A DNA stretch of 64,000 bases from Nocardioides speluncae. Its GTDB lineage: Bacteria > Actinomycetota > Actinomycetes > Propionibacteriales > Nocardioidaceae. The stretch's first letter is position 1, and each line of letters starts with the position of its first letter. The notes under the pieces are model-generated. The model searched no databases. It saw nothing but the letters and a program-made list of their open reading frames with translations, and was not told where the DNA came from. Of the stretch, positions 35,061-43,811 are shown piece by piece. Both the position numbers and the translations under genes were made by a program. The stretch is from contig NZ_QEOO01000028.1 of assembly GCF_003121585.1 (NCBI RefSeq), forward strand, positions 52,606-116,605, in the 5' to 3' direction.

Positions 35061-36524
35061 TCACAGCGTCCCTTCGATCGTCGCATGGCGAAGGTTGACT
35101 CCTGCCTGGCCGATCGATCGAATGCCGGTGCGAGTGAACTCGTCCAGCGTCTGCGGCAGGCTCACCCACAGCTCGATCGACCTGTGTGCGGGGCTGGACA
35201 GCTCCATCGAGAACCGGTCGGGGGTGATCTTCCCGTTGTGGGTGCCCAGCCAGAAGAAGTCGTCGGGCATCTCCTCGAGCACGGGATGCCAGATGCCAGC
35301 AGGATGACTCAGCCGAGAGACACTCGCCACCGGTTCACTCATCAATGACAGGTGGTAGACCTCTTCGCGTCGACGGTGGTCACGAACGGTCGCAAGCGGA
35401 TCCTCACCGAGCTCCACGGTCAGCTGCCAAGTGGTTCCCGTCGGCGATGGGAACCCGGCTATGTTGCACTGCCAGGTTCGGATGTGAGTCATTCTGGTCC
35501 CGCCCCACCAGGTTCGCGCAGGCTGCGGGAGATTGTGGAACTTGACCTTGTCGGCGTCCGCGCGCCGGAGTGGAGTCCCCACCCTGTTCGCCACCGCCGC
35601 GTCCTGTTGCGGGGTCCGCAGGCGGCGAATCACGGTGCCGTCTGGCAGGCGAGCCTTGCTGGGGAACAGGCCGGCGTCCGAGGACGTGGCTGGGATGCCC
35701 GAGCCTTCGGACCTACGGTCCACGTCAGGCTGCGCGCTTCTCGTGTCAGGCCCCAACTCCTGCACGGCCGGTCGCTGGTCGCGGGCCGGGCGCAGGACAA
35801 GAGGCAAGTCAAGACCGCTGCCCTGTGCTTGCACCTGCGGTTCTGGACGCCCCTGGCTGCGCAAGGTCTCGCGAGTTCGCCGTACCAACGTGTCGAGCGT
35901 CAGAAAGTCGGCCTCCGGAGTCCGCAGATCCCCGGTCACATGGCCGAGGATCGCACCCGTAAACGCGGTATGTCGCTCACCCGCTGGCGCCATTGCGGTC
36001 TCGGAAGCCGGACTGGCCACCCAAGTCACGGCGCCTGCTGTCCCGACCGCGCCACGTACGACTGCATCGGCACTGGACATCACGTCCAGCGCCCGACCGG
36101 CGAAGCAACAGTCCAAGACCATCAACCGCACATCGGCAACCGCGCGGCGGATGACGCGCTGGACGCGTCTGAACTCGACCGAGCGCCACTCCAAGCCATC
36201 GGCCCGGTTTGGGGTCTGAGTGGTTGCCAGAAAAAGGTGGCCTTCTTCGTCGGTCTGGCCGTGGCCGGCAAAGTAGAACAGCAAGAAGTCCAGATCTCGA
36301 TCGGCGAGCCTGGACAGCGGGTCAAGTACCTCATGCTCGGAATTGGGGTCGACCACCACGTCGACATTCGACGGATCCATGCCGACCAGGCTCGAGTCCG
36401 TGAGCACCTCCCGCAGGTCGTCTAGGTTGTTCCGCACTGTAGGAAGCGTGGTCATCCCGGCGTCGTTCCGGGCTGTGCCAACCAGGAGCGCCGCCCAACG
36501 CGCCCTCGTTCCGTCCGTGCTCAC
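35061..36524 (-). CDS. Caspase-like protease (peptidase C14, EACC1-associated type) with unassigned C-terminal domain
   Basis: The 487-residue protein begins with a C14 caspase fold (about residues 8-240). The catalytic His is in Y-F-A-G-H-G-Q (H88) and the Cys in D-C-C-F-A-G (C140, the D-x-C position). The segment A-A-L-L-V-G-T at the start and W-V-A-S-P-A-S-E-T-A after the Cys agree with bacterial caspases of biological-conflict systems. A disordered linker (about 250-290) leads to about 190 residues that I cannot assign. The GTG start has GGGAGAG upstream. It is divergent from an EACC1 gene, the usual partner of this caspase type. It probably cleaves proteins to cause dormancy or death after a trigger. 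Confidence 0.85.
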   Translation of the reverse strand: MSTDGTRARWAALLVGTARNDAGMTTLPTVRNNLDDLREVLTDSSLVGMDPSNVDVVVDPNSEHEVLDPLSRLADRDLDFLLFYFAGHGQTDEEGHLFLATTQTPNRADGLEWRSVEFRRVQRVIRRAVADVRLMVLDCCFAGRALDVMSSADAVVRGAVGTAGAVTWVASPASETAMAPAGERHTAFTGAILGHVTGDLRTPEADFLTLDTLVRRTRETLRSQGRPEPQVQAQGSGLDLPLVLRPARDQRPAVQELGPDTRSAQPDVDRRSEGSGIPATSSDAGLFPSKARLPDGTVIRRLRTPQQDAAVANRVGTPLRRADADKVKFHNLPQPARTWWGGTRMTHIRTWQCNIAGFPSPTGTTWQLTVELGEDPLATVRDHRRREEVYHLSLMSEPVASVSRLSHPAGIWHPVLEEMPDDFFWLGTHNGKITPDRFSMELSSPAHRSIELWVSLPQTLDEFTRTGIRSIGQAGVNLRHATIEGTL

Positions 36525-36559
36525 CTGGCTCTCCCGCCATCTGTTGGCCGTGTCCGGCG

Positions 36560-36609
36560 TCTCTTAAGAGCATGCCGCGAAACGGACTGATATTTCACCC
36601 GTTTCGCGG
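36560..36609. promoter_or_regulatory. Paired palindromes between the caspase and EACC1 genes
   Basis: CTCTTAAGAG (36560-36569) is a perfect 10-base palindrome. It is followed by a 12-base perfect inverted repeat, GCCGCGAAACGG / CCGTTTCGCGGC (36573-36584 and 36598-36609), with a 13-base AT-rich centre. It lies inside the 188-base divergent intergenic region, so a shared operator is likely. A structured RNA leader is the alternative. Confidence 0.55.
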
Positions 36610-36712
36610 CCCGCGACGGGTGGCAGCATTGCCGCGTTTTCGCCGACCGAGTAGGCGACCGCCAACGGCGGGAGTGTCAGACTGGAGTCCGGCAGAGCAG
36701 CGAGGAGGGCAT

Positions 36713-37078
36713 GTGGGTCTCGAACTTAGCGTTGGGGGTCAGGGTCCGCGGACCGACCTTGAGCTGGAACTGCGGACGCTGCAGGACTGGGTACGGCGGG
36801 AGCGGACGCCCGGCGTGCGCGTGGTCAGGAAGCCTCCGGAGCTCAAAGAAGGGGACCTTGGCGCACTCAGTGACGTCATCCAGGTGATCGTCGCTACGGG
36901 TGATGTGGCCGCCGCCGCGGCTGGAATCGCGACCGCCATCTATAGCTGGTTGCAGTCGCGTCGTACGAAGGTCGCGGTGACAGTCGTGGATGGAGACACC
37001 ACCTACGAGTTCACCCAATCCATGCCCAAGGCGGAGATCGAGAGACTGCTTCAGCACAGCCTTCAGCCAGACGCGTGA
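36713..37078 (+). CDS. Effector-associated constant component EACC1 protein
   Basis: A 121-residue protein with an N-terminal strand and helix (LELELRTLQDWVRRE), a central Gly/Ala-rich hydrophobic helix pair (VIVATGDVAAAAAGIATAIYSWLQSRR) and a final beta-strand segment V-A-V-T-V-V-D-G-D. This is the pattern of EACC1 proteins found beside caspase, trypsin and other effectors in actinobacterial conflict systems; their exact role is unknown. GAGGAGG precedes the GTG at 36713, and an ATG two bases earlier is out of frame. Here it is divergent from the caspase rather than in the same operon. Confidence 0.8.
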   Translation: MGLELSVGGQGPRTDLELELRTLQDWVRRERTPGVRVVRKPPELKEGDLGALSDVIQVIVATGDVAAAAAGIATAIYSWLQSRRTKVAVTVVDGDTTYEFTQSMPKAEIERLLQHSLQPDA

Positions 37079-37238
37079 CGGTCAGGTGGCTCCTCGCACG
37101 TGCCGAAAGTGCCGGCTCGGCGCCGTGCGCGTGAACCAGAGGTGCCCAGTCCGCGCAGGTCTCGATCGGGGCACGGATCGGCAACGTCTGGGCGTGAGGG
37201 GGCGGCGCAGGTGGCGTTGATCTTCCTAGACTCAGGGC

Positions 37239-38036
37239 ATGGTCGGCCTGATGGCGGTCCTGATCGTGCTGTGCCTGGTGGGCGTGCTCGTCGGGCGCCG
37301 TCGCCGCGCGCGTGTCCGCCGCCGGCTGATGGAGGTCCAGAAGCGTGACCTCGCCCGCAAGGCGGTCGAGGAGGACCTCGCGCGGTTCGCCGACGACCTG
37401 GCCGATCTCTACTTCGAGACACTCACCGACGAGCCCGGGTCACCGTTGTGCCAGGACTTCGAGCGGGCGGTCGAGTGCTACGAGCGGGCCCGCAGCCTGG
37501 GGCGCAGCGCCGCGGCCACCGGCACCGTCAAGGACGCCACTCGCACCCTCGAGTATGGCCGGCACACAATGGCCTGCGTGCTCGCCCGGCGTCGCGACCA
37601 GCAGGTTCCGGAGCGGCGGCCGCCGTGCTTCCTGAACCCGGCGCACGGTCCCGCCGAGGTGCGCGTCGACTGGGCACCGGAGGGCCAGCCGTCGCTGCAG
37701 GTGCCGGTCTGCCGGGCCGACGCGGACCGACTGCTGCTCGGTGTCGCGCCCGAGGTGCGGCTGGTGCGAGCGGGTGGCCGGTACGTGCCGTGGTTCCAGG
37801 CCGGCACGGCGTACCGGGCGTACGCCGAGGGCTACTTCGGCTCCCACACCCGAGCGGCCGTCCCGCACGAGGTGCTGACCTCGCTGGACTGGGGCGCCGA
37901 GCCGCCGTCGTACGACGCCGACCTCGCGGCACTGGACTGGTACGGCGCCCATGAGTGGGACCGCCGGCGGCACACCGACCGGTCGGCGGGCGTCCTCGGC
38001 TACCACCCGCCGGAGCGGCGACGGCGGCGGCCCTGA
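37239..38036 (+). CDS. Membrane-anchored hypothetical protein, paralogue of the gene at 38497
   Basis: The 265-residue protein has one N-terminal membrane helix (residues 2-18), an Arg-rich stop (G-R-R-R-R-A-R-V-R-R-R), a long helical region (about 25-120) and a conserved core with P-E-R-R-P-P-C-F-[LF]-N-P-A-H-G-P-A. It aligns with the protein encoded at 38497 along residues 1-205, then ends in a hydrophilic tail instead of a Gly-rich one. The R-P-P-C-F-x-N-P-x-H-G core looks like a metal- or Cys-containing loop. I do not recognise a named family beyond this paralogy. Confidence 0.75.
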   Translation: MVGLMAVLIVLCLVGVLVGRRRRARVRRRLMEVQKRDLARKAVEEDLARFADDLADLYFETLTDEPGSPLCQDFERAVECYERARSLGRSAAATGTVKDATRTLEYGRHTMACVLARRRDQQVPERRPPCFLNPAHGPAEVRVDWAPEGQPSLQVPVCRADADRLLLGVAPEVRLVRAGGRYVPWFQAGTAYRAYAEGYFGSHTRAAVPHEVLTSLDWGAEPPSYDADLAALDWYGAHEWDRRRHTDRSAGVLGYHPPERRRRRP

Positions 38037-38051
38037 GCGCTGGCGCGACCT

Positions 38052-38393
38052 CTACGACCCGAGGTGCTCGCGGGCGACGGACTTGGGCACCACCATCCGC
38101 CAGGCGTCGGTGACCAGCTCGGTCATCTCCTGCTCGTCGAGCGCGGCCAGCCTGGCGACCACCCAGTGGTACCGCATGTCACCCACCGACGGCAACTGGA
38201 ACTTGTCGGGCTCGCTCTCGACCAGCGCCGCGCGCTGCTCATTCGGGAAACCGAAGCCCATCAGCGTCTCATCGCGGCTGAACGCGACATACACCAGCTG
38301 CTTCACCCGGAACTTCACCCGGTCCCGGATGAGGTGCTCGGTGGTCCGCGGCAGGCTCAGCGCCAGCCGGCGTACGTCGTCCACCTCGACCAT
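38052..38393 (-). CDS. MmcQ/YjbR-family DNA-binding protein
   Basis: A 113-residue protein of the YjbR double-wing fold family: D-D-V-R-R-L-A-L-S-L-P-x-T-x-E at the start, K-F-R-V near residue 30, and the end W-R-M-V-V-P-K-S-V-A-R-E-H. I start at MVEVDDVRRL, preceded by GGAGGGG; the longer open frame adds a non-conserved tail. It lies on the opposite strand between two paralogous membrane-protein genes, so it probably inserted between them or was kept after a duplication. A role in DNA binding is suggested for the family but not firmly shown. Confidence 0.85.
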   Translation of the reverse strand: MVEVDDVRRLALSLPRTTEHLIRDRVKFRVKQLVYVAFSRDETLMGFGFPNEQRAALVESEPDKFQLPSVGDMRYHWVVARLAALDEQEMTELVTDAWRMVVPKSVAREHLGS

Positions 38394-38496
38394 CTGGCCC
38401 CTCCCTGGTCGGCTCCCCGGCAAAGTCTGGTCACACGTCGGACACGAGGCGCCGAAGTCCATGGTCGGCAGGCGCCGCGCTGCCTACCATCGAAGC

Positions 38497-39360
38497 ATGA
38501 GCTGGGTGATCGTCCTGATCCTGGTGATCGTCGCCGGTCTGCTGGTAGCCGGAGCCACGACCGACCAGTTGCGCAAGCGCAAGCGCGCGGTCGCGCTGGA
38601 GGCCGACTCGCTGCGCCAGGTGCGCAAGGTGGCCGACGAGGACGTCACCCAGTTCGGCGAGGAGCTCCAGGACCTCCACATCGAGACCATGACCACCGAC
38701 CTGGACACCCCGATGCGCCAGGACTACCAACGTGCCCTGGACTCCTACGAGAGCGCGAAGTCGCTGCTGCGCGACGTGGCGAAGCCGGCTGACGTCAAGG
38801 AGGTCACACACGCGCTCGAGGACGGCCGCTACGCGATGGCGTGCGTGCTGGCCCGGCGCGACGACCAGCCGCTGCCCGAGCGGCGTCCGCCCTGCTTCTT
38901 CAACCCGGCGCACGGCCCGGCGCAGACCGACGTCGAGTGGGCGCCGCCGGGCGGCGTACCTCGCGAGGTGCCGGTCTGTCTCGCCGATGCCGAGCGCATC
39001 CGGCAGGGCGCGGAGCCGGCGGTCCGCAAGGTCCGCGCCGGCAACCGGATGGTGCCGTGGTACCAGGGTGGCCCGGCCTACGCGCCGTACGCCGAGGGTT
39101 ACTTCGCGTCGTACGTCGTCAGCGGCATCATGCCGATCTTCCTGCTCTCCGCGATGATGCCCGTCTGGTCCGACCCGGCCGTCCAGGGCATGCCGGCCGA
39201 GACACCTCCTGATGGCTGGGACGGCTTTGGCGGCGATCCCGGTGGGAGCGGCGATCCGGGCGGCGGCGAGTGGACGGGCGGTGGCGGCGATGTCGGCAGC
39301 GGGTTCGACATGGGCGGCGGCGGCTTCGACGGCGGCGGCTTCGACGGCGGCTCCTTCTAG
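38497..39360 (+). CDS. Membrane-anchored hypothetical protein with Gly/Phe-rich tail, paralogue of the gene at 37239
   Basis: The 287-residue protein has an N-terminal membrane helix (residues 2-20), a long helical segment, the R-P-P-C-F-F-N-P-A-H-G-P-A core, a second hydrophobic stretch (Y-V-V-S-G-I-M-P-I-F-L-L-S-A-M-M-P-V), and a C-terminal low-complexity tail of repeated G-G-G-F-D-G-G-G-F units. Such GGxF tails occur in TPM-type and other secreted or membrane bacterial proteins. Function unknown. The paralogy with the protein encoded at 37239 is clear by eye over the core. Confidence 0.8.
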   Translation: MSWVIVLILVIVAGLLVAGATTDQLRKRKRAVALEADSLRQVRKVADEDVTQFGEELQDLHIETMTTDLDTPMRQDYQRALDSYESAKSLLRDVAKPADVKEVTHALEDGRYAMACVLARRDDQPLPERRPPCFFNPAHGPAQTDVEWAPPGGVPREVPVCLADAERIRQGAEPAVRKVRAGNRMVPWYQGGPAYAPYAEGYFASYVVSGIMPIFLLSAMMPVWSDPAVQGMPAETPPDGWDGFGGDPGGSGDPGGGEWTGGGGDVGSGFDMGGGGFDGGGFDGGSF

Positions 39361-39460
39361 CAGGGTCTGAGCCCGGCTGCCCGATCGGGCAGCACGGGCT
39401 GCCCCGGCTCGTGCGTGGCGGCTGCGGCTCGAACGGCACCGGATCGGCGACCCTCGAAGC

Positions 39461-42400
39461 ATGGCCGGCGCCCGACAGAATGCCGACGCCGCCAAGGCCG
39501 AGGCGACCAACGCTCTCGCCGACGGTCGCCGTCGCGCCGCCGGCGCGTCCGGGCCTGCCTCCACACCGGCCCTGGGCGGCCGCGCGGGCGCCGTACTCGC
39601 CCTGCAGCGGAACGCCGGCAACTCGGCGGTGTCCGCGTTGATGATGGCGAAGTTGCGGTCTCCTGATGGGGAAGCCCTGAGCGACATCGACGGCGCTCTC
39701 AAGGAGCTCAAGAAGGACGAGCCGGTCATCGAGACCGTCGACAAGGGGATGAAGCGGGCTGAGGCCGCCGGGGTCCCGGTCGAGCAGGAGGCTCCGAAGC
39801 CGCCTGCGGAGGCGCTGGCGGCGAACAAGACCGGGTTCGGCCCTGGCTCGGTTGCGCCGAAGAAGCCGGTGCCGCCGACCAAGCCGGTGCCAGCCATCCC
39901 GGCCGCGGCGAAGGCCGCAGCCGCGAAGCCAAAGATCGCCGGTGGCGCACCCGCTGCGAAGGCGGGCCCGGTTGGTCCGGCACCAGCTGGCGGGGGTGGC
40001 GGTGCCGGTGCGGCGATGGCTGCTCCGGAGCCGATGACGGCGGACAAACTGCTCCAGCCACCGGTAGCGCCGACCGGCGTGAAACCGGACGAGGACCCGG
40101 CGTTCGCGCAGGTCAAGGGCAATGTGAAGGGCTTCGCGAAGGCCAAGAAGGCGCACCCGCCGGCGTCGTCGAAGGCGAAGGAGGCGCAGGACGCCGCGCT
40201 GGCTCCGGCCGACGACATCTCTGGTCAGGCCAAGGCGGCCAAGGCCGACACGATGGACGCCCAGCAGGCCGGGACCTTCGACAAGAAGGCGTTCATCGCG
40301 GCGGTCAAGACCGCGATCGAGGCCAAGGCGCCCAAGAACCTGAAGGAGGCCAGCGACCCGAAGGCCAGCAGGGCGGGCGAGGTCAAGGGCGAGGTCAAGG
40401 GGATGGTCACCCAGGGCAAGGATGGTGCGTCGCAGGCCATCGAGGCGGCGACCGAGGCGCCCCCGGACCAGTCCAAGGCGATCGCCAAGCCAGTGACCCC
40501 GATGGCTCAGGAGAACCCGGGCGCGGCGCCACCGATCCCCGCGACCGGCGCCGTACCCAAGCCGGCACCCGCCGAGCAGACCAACCTGGAGGCCGGCAAG
40601 CACGAGGCCAACCAGGAGATGGCCGACGCGAACGTGACCGACGAGCAGTTGGCGAAGTCCAACGAGCCGGAGTTCCAGGGTGCGCTGGCCGACAAGCAGA
40701 AGGCCGCCGAGCACGCCGACACCGCGCCCGCGGCGTACCGCGAGCAGGAGCAGGCCACCATCGCCAAGGACAAGCAGGCCGCTGACGCCGAGGCGAAGGC
40801 CGGCGTCGCGGGCATGCAGGGCGCGAAAGGTGCGGCGCTGGCCAAGCTGGTCGCGGCCAAGGGCAAGACCAAGTCCAAGGACGAGCAGAAGCGGGCCGAG
40901 GTCACCGGCAAGATCCAGTCCATCTTCACCGCCACCGAGGCGGACGTGAAGAAGATCCTCGAGGGAATCGACCCGAAGGTCGACAAAGAGTTCGAGGCCG
41001 GGGAGAAGCAGGCCAAGCAGGCGTTCGAGACCTATGTCGCGGCAAAGATGTCGGCGTACAAGGCGGACCGGTACAGCGGCTGGCGGGGCAAGCTGCGCTG
41101 GGTCAGGGACAAGTTCAAGGGGATGCCGGACAAGGTCAACGAGTTCTACGTGGCCGGCCGCGAGCTGTACCTACAGCAGATGGACGGCGTGATCTCCCGG
41201 GTCGCCGACATCGTCGGTGGCGACCTGACCGCGGCCAAGCAGCGGATCGCGAAGGGCAAGAACGAGATCTCGGCGTACGTGAAGTCGCTGCCGAAGGATC
41301 TGGCCAAGGTCGGGTCGGAGGCCGCCAAGGACATCGGCGACAAGTTCGAGAAGCTCGAGTCCGACGTCACCGACAAGCAGAACGAGGTCGTCGAGTCGCT
41401 GGCGACCAAGTACGTCGAGTCCCGCAAGGCCCTCGACGAGCGGATCGAGGAGCTGCAGGCCGAGAACCGAGGGCTGATCGACAAGGCGATCGGCGCGATC
41501 AAGGCGGTCATCAACACGATCCGCGAGCTGGTCGCGATGCTGAAGAACACCCTGGCCCGCGCGGCCAGCGCGATCGGCGACATCATCAAGGACCCGATCG
41601 GCTTCCTCGGCAACCTGATCGGCGCGATCAAGGGCGGCATCAACAAGTTCTTCGCCAACATCGGCGTACACCTGAAGAAGGGCCTGATGGGCTGGCTCTT
41701 CGGTCAGCTCGGCGACGCCGGCATCGAGATCCCCGACAGCTTCGACATCAAGGGCATCATCAAGCTCCTCGCCTCGATCTTCGGCCTCACCTGGGCCAAC
41801 ATCCGCAGCCGGATCGTCAAGCAGATCGGCGAGAAGGCGATGGCGGCGATCGAGAAGGGCGTCGACATCTTCCAGAAGATCGCCAGCGGCGGCATCGGCG
41901 CGGTCTGGGAGATGCTGATGGAGAAGCTCGGCGACATCAAGACGATGATCATGGAGCAGATCCAGGACTTCGTGATCACCAAGATCATCACCGCCGGCAT
42001 CACCTGGCTGATCTCACTGCTCAACCCGGCCGCCGCGTTCATCAAGGCCTGCAAGCTGATCTACGACGTGGTGATGTTCTTCGTGAACAACGCCGCCCGG
42101 ATCATGAAGTTCGTCAACACCGTGATCGACGGCGTCGTCGACATCGCGAAGGGCAACGTCTCCTCGGTGGTCGACAAGATCGAGGACGCGCTCGGCCAGA
42201 TGGTGCCGATCCTGATCGGCTTCATCGCCAGCGTGCTCGGCATCGGCGGCATCGGCGAGAAGATCCGCTCGATCATCCAAGCCATCCAGAAGCCGTTCAA
42301 CAAGGCGATCGACTTCGTGATCAAGCAGGGCCTCAAGATCGCCGGCCCCGTCATCCGCGGGCTCACCAAGCTAGGCGGCAAGATCAAGGGCGGCGTCAAC

Positions 42401-43087
42401 AAGCTCAAGGACAAGGCGCTGGCGAAGGTCCGCGGTGGCGACGACTCGCCCGCGGGCAAGCAGAAACGGTTGGACAGTGCGCTGGGGGCGGGCCAAGCGG
42501 CGGTGGACAAGCTGCCTGGCGCAAACTTCAAGGCTGCCCTCGCCCGGCCGGTCCTCGCGGCGATCAAGGCTCGGTACGGCCTGACCCGGCTGGAGCTGGT
42601 GGCGCGGGAGACGCACTGGGCGGTGGAGGGAGAGATCAATCCCAGGGGCAGCAGGACTACCGCGAGGCCGGTCTCCGTCGTTAGCTCCAAGTACGTCGTG
42701 CCTGGCACGAACAAGCTCCGCCCGTATGTATTGAGAGACGGCGTTCGCGAGTGGTTCTACAAGAAGAACTTCCGGCTCACCAACAAGACCACCGTTCTGA
42801 ATGAAGCTGCGAAGGGAGCATCGGTCGGCTGGGTTTGGTGCGCGGGTCACGGTCGGTCAGCTCACCAGATCAGGCGCAACCAGGTCACTATCGATCACCG
42901 AGACACCCCCGTGGCCAAGCACTGGAACAGCAAGGGCCGCAAGACAGACCAGGCGACGCGCTATGCGTGGTATGACGATCCGAAGAACCTCGTCGTCCTG
43001 TGCGGACCGTGCAACAGCTCGAAGGGATCGGGCGGAATCACCTACGTCGACACCGTCGAGCCGACCTTCAAGGGATACCGCGAGTAG
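39461..43087 (+). CDS. Giant polymorphic toxin: eCIS-associated-type scaffold with C-terminal HNH nuclease
   Basis: The 1,208-residue protein opens with the L-Q-R-N-A-G-N-S-A-V motif (about residues 48-57), common in proteins loaded on extracellular contractile injection systems. Next comes an Ala/Pro/Lys-rich region (to about 440), long coiled-coil helices, and hydrophobic segments (about 680-990, including A-G-I-T-W-L-I-S-L-L-N-P-A and L-I-G-F-I-A-S-V-L-G-I-G-G-I-G) that look like a translocation domain. The C-terminus is an HNH nuclease: W-C-A-G-H-G, I-D-H (H1146), K-N-L-V-V-L-C-G-P-C-N (N1176, C1181, C1184). No signal peptide. A small gene 16 bases downstream is the likely immunity gene. 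Delivery genes are not in the window. Confidence 0.82.
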   Translation: MAGARQNADAAKAEATNALADGRRRAAGASGPASTPALGGRAGAVLALQRNAGNSAVSALMMAKLRSPDGEALSDIDGALKELKKDEPVIETVDKGMKRAEAAGVPVEQEAPKPPAEALAANKTGFGPGSVAPKKPVPPTKPVPAIPAAAKAAAAKPKIAGGAPAAKAGPVGPAPAGGGGGAGAAMAAPEPMTADKLLQPPVAPTGVKPDEDPAFAQVKGNVKGFAKAKKAHPPASSKAKEAQDAALAPADDISGQAKAAKADTMDAQQAGTFDKKAFIAAVKTAIEAKAPKNLKEASDPKASRAGEVKGEVKGMVTQGKDGASQAIEAATEAPPDQSKAIAKPVTPMAQENPGAAPPIPATGAVPKPAPAEQTNLEAGKHEANQEMADANVTDEQLAKSNEPEFQGALADKQKAAEHADTAPAAYREQEQATIAKDKQAADAEAKAGVAGMQGAKGAALAKLVAAKGKTKSKDEQKRAEVTGKIQSIFTATEADVKKILEGIDPKVDKEFEAGEKQAKQAFETYVAAKMSAYKADRYSGWRGKLRWVRDKFKGMPDKVNEFYVAGRELYLQQMDGVISRVADIVGGDLTAAKQRIAKGKNEISAYVKSLPKDLAKVGSEAAKDIGDKFEKLESDVTDKQNEVVESLATKYVESRKALDERIEELQAENRGLIDKAIGAIKAVINTIRELVAMLKNTLARAASAIGDIIKDPIGFLGNLIGAIKGGINKFFANIGVHLKKGLMGWLFGQLGDAGIEIPDSFDIKGIIKLLASIFGLTWANIRSRIVKQIGEKAMAAIEKGVDIFQKIASGGIGAVWEMLMEKLGDIKTMIMEQIQDFVITKIITAGITWLISLLNPAAAFIKACKLIYDVVMFFVNNAARIMKFVNTVIDGVVDIAKGNVSSVVDKIEDALGQMVPILIGFIASVLGIGGIGEKIRSIIQAIQKPFNKAIDFVIKQGLKIAGPVIRGLTKLGGKIKGGVNKLKDKALAKVRGGDDSPAGKQKRLDSALGAGQAAVDKLPGANFKAALARPVLAAIKARYGLTRLELVARETHWAVEGEINPRGSRTTARPVSVVSSKYVVPGTNKLRPYVLRDGVREWFYKKNFRLTNKTTVLNEAAKGASVGWVWCAGHGRSAHQIRRNQVTIDHRDTPVAKHWNSKGRKTDQATRYAWYDDPKNLVVLCGPCNSSKGSGGITYVDTVEPTFKGYRE

Positions 43088-43103
43088 CGGAAGGTGACAT
43101 CAG

Positions 43104-43709
43104 ATGGAGACCTACTCACTCTGGAACGGCGTGCTCGACGACAAGGCGGTGCTGCTCTACGCCACCGCGATCAACGTCCAGGAGCTCGGTGCTGGCACGG
43201 CGAAGTTCATCGAGACCGTGCTCTCCGACTACGGTCTGCCCGACGAGGCCTCCGACTGGTCCATCTCCGAGCCGTTCGCGACCAGCTACCTGTGCCAGGA
43301 CGACGAGTCCACCGAGTGGCGGGACCGGTGGTGGCTCACCTGGGACATCCGGATCGAGCTGGCGACGAACGAGCCGGTCCACCTGCCCGATCGATTGGTC
43401 GACACCTTCGCGTACGACGACTCGTGGTCCGGCGAGGAGGCCAGCCCGGAGGCGCTCGTCGTCATCGCAGAAGCCCCGGACTCGGCGCGGGCCAAGGAGC
43501 TGAAGGCGGACCTGACCGCGGGCGTCGCCAAGAAGCTCGGGGCGCGGCGCGCGCGACGGGCGCAGGTAGCGAACAGTCGCTCGCCCGGGCTGATCGAGGT
43601 GCGTGTCGAACCCGGTCGCCGGCCGATCTCGGACGCCGTCGCCACGGCAGACCTGGTGGAGCAGCTCGCGCGCAGTCTCGGCGCCGACACGCGGCTGCGA
43701 CCCGGCTGA
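43104..43709 (+). CDS. Putative immunity protein for the HNH toxin
   Basis: A 201-residue acidic protein (many Asp/Glu, W-W-L-T-W-D-I-R, S-D-W-S-I-S-E-P-F) with a more basic C-terminal third. I recognise no named family. Its place 16 bases after the toxin stop, on the same strand with GGAAGGTGAC as ribosome-binding site, is the standard toxin/immunity order, and acidity suits binding of a basic nuclease. The function is therefore inferred from context alone. Confidence 0.6.
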   Translation: METYSLWNGVLDDKAVLLYATAINVQELGAGTAKFIETVLSDYGLPDEASDWSISEPFATSYLCQDDESTEWRDRWWLTWDIRIELATNEPVHLPDRLVDTFAYDDSWSGEEASPEALVVIAEAPDSARAKELKADLTAGVAKKLGARRARRAQVANSRSPGLIEVRVEPGRRPISDAVATADLVEQLARSLGADTRLRPG

Positions 43710-43757
43710 CGCGGGCATGACTGCTTGGTGGGACCCTCCCGACCTACACGATGGTTT

Positions 43758-43783
43758 CGACACGCCGACTGGACGGCGTGTCG
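43758..43783. terminator. Hairpin between convergent genes (immunity and flavoprotein)
   Basis: CGACACGCCG and CGGCGTGTCG form a perfect 10-base stem with a 6-base loop, in the gap between two convergent stop codons. There is no U-run on either side, so this is a terminator-like hairpin rather than a canonical one. Confidence 0.5.
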
Positions 43784-43811
43784 CCGAGATCGTGCCAGTC
43801 GAGGCGGCCCC

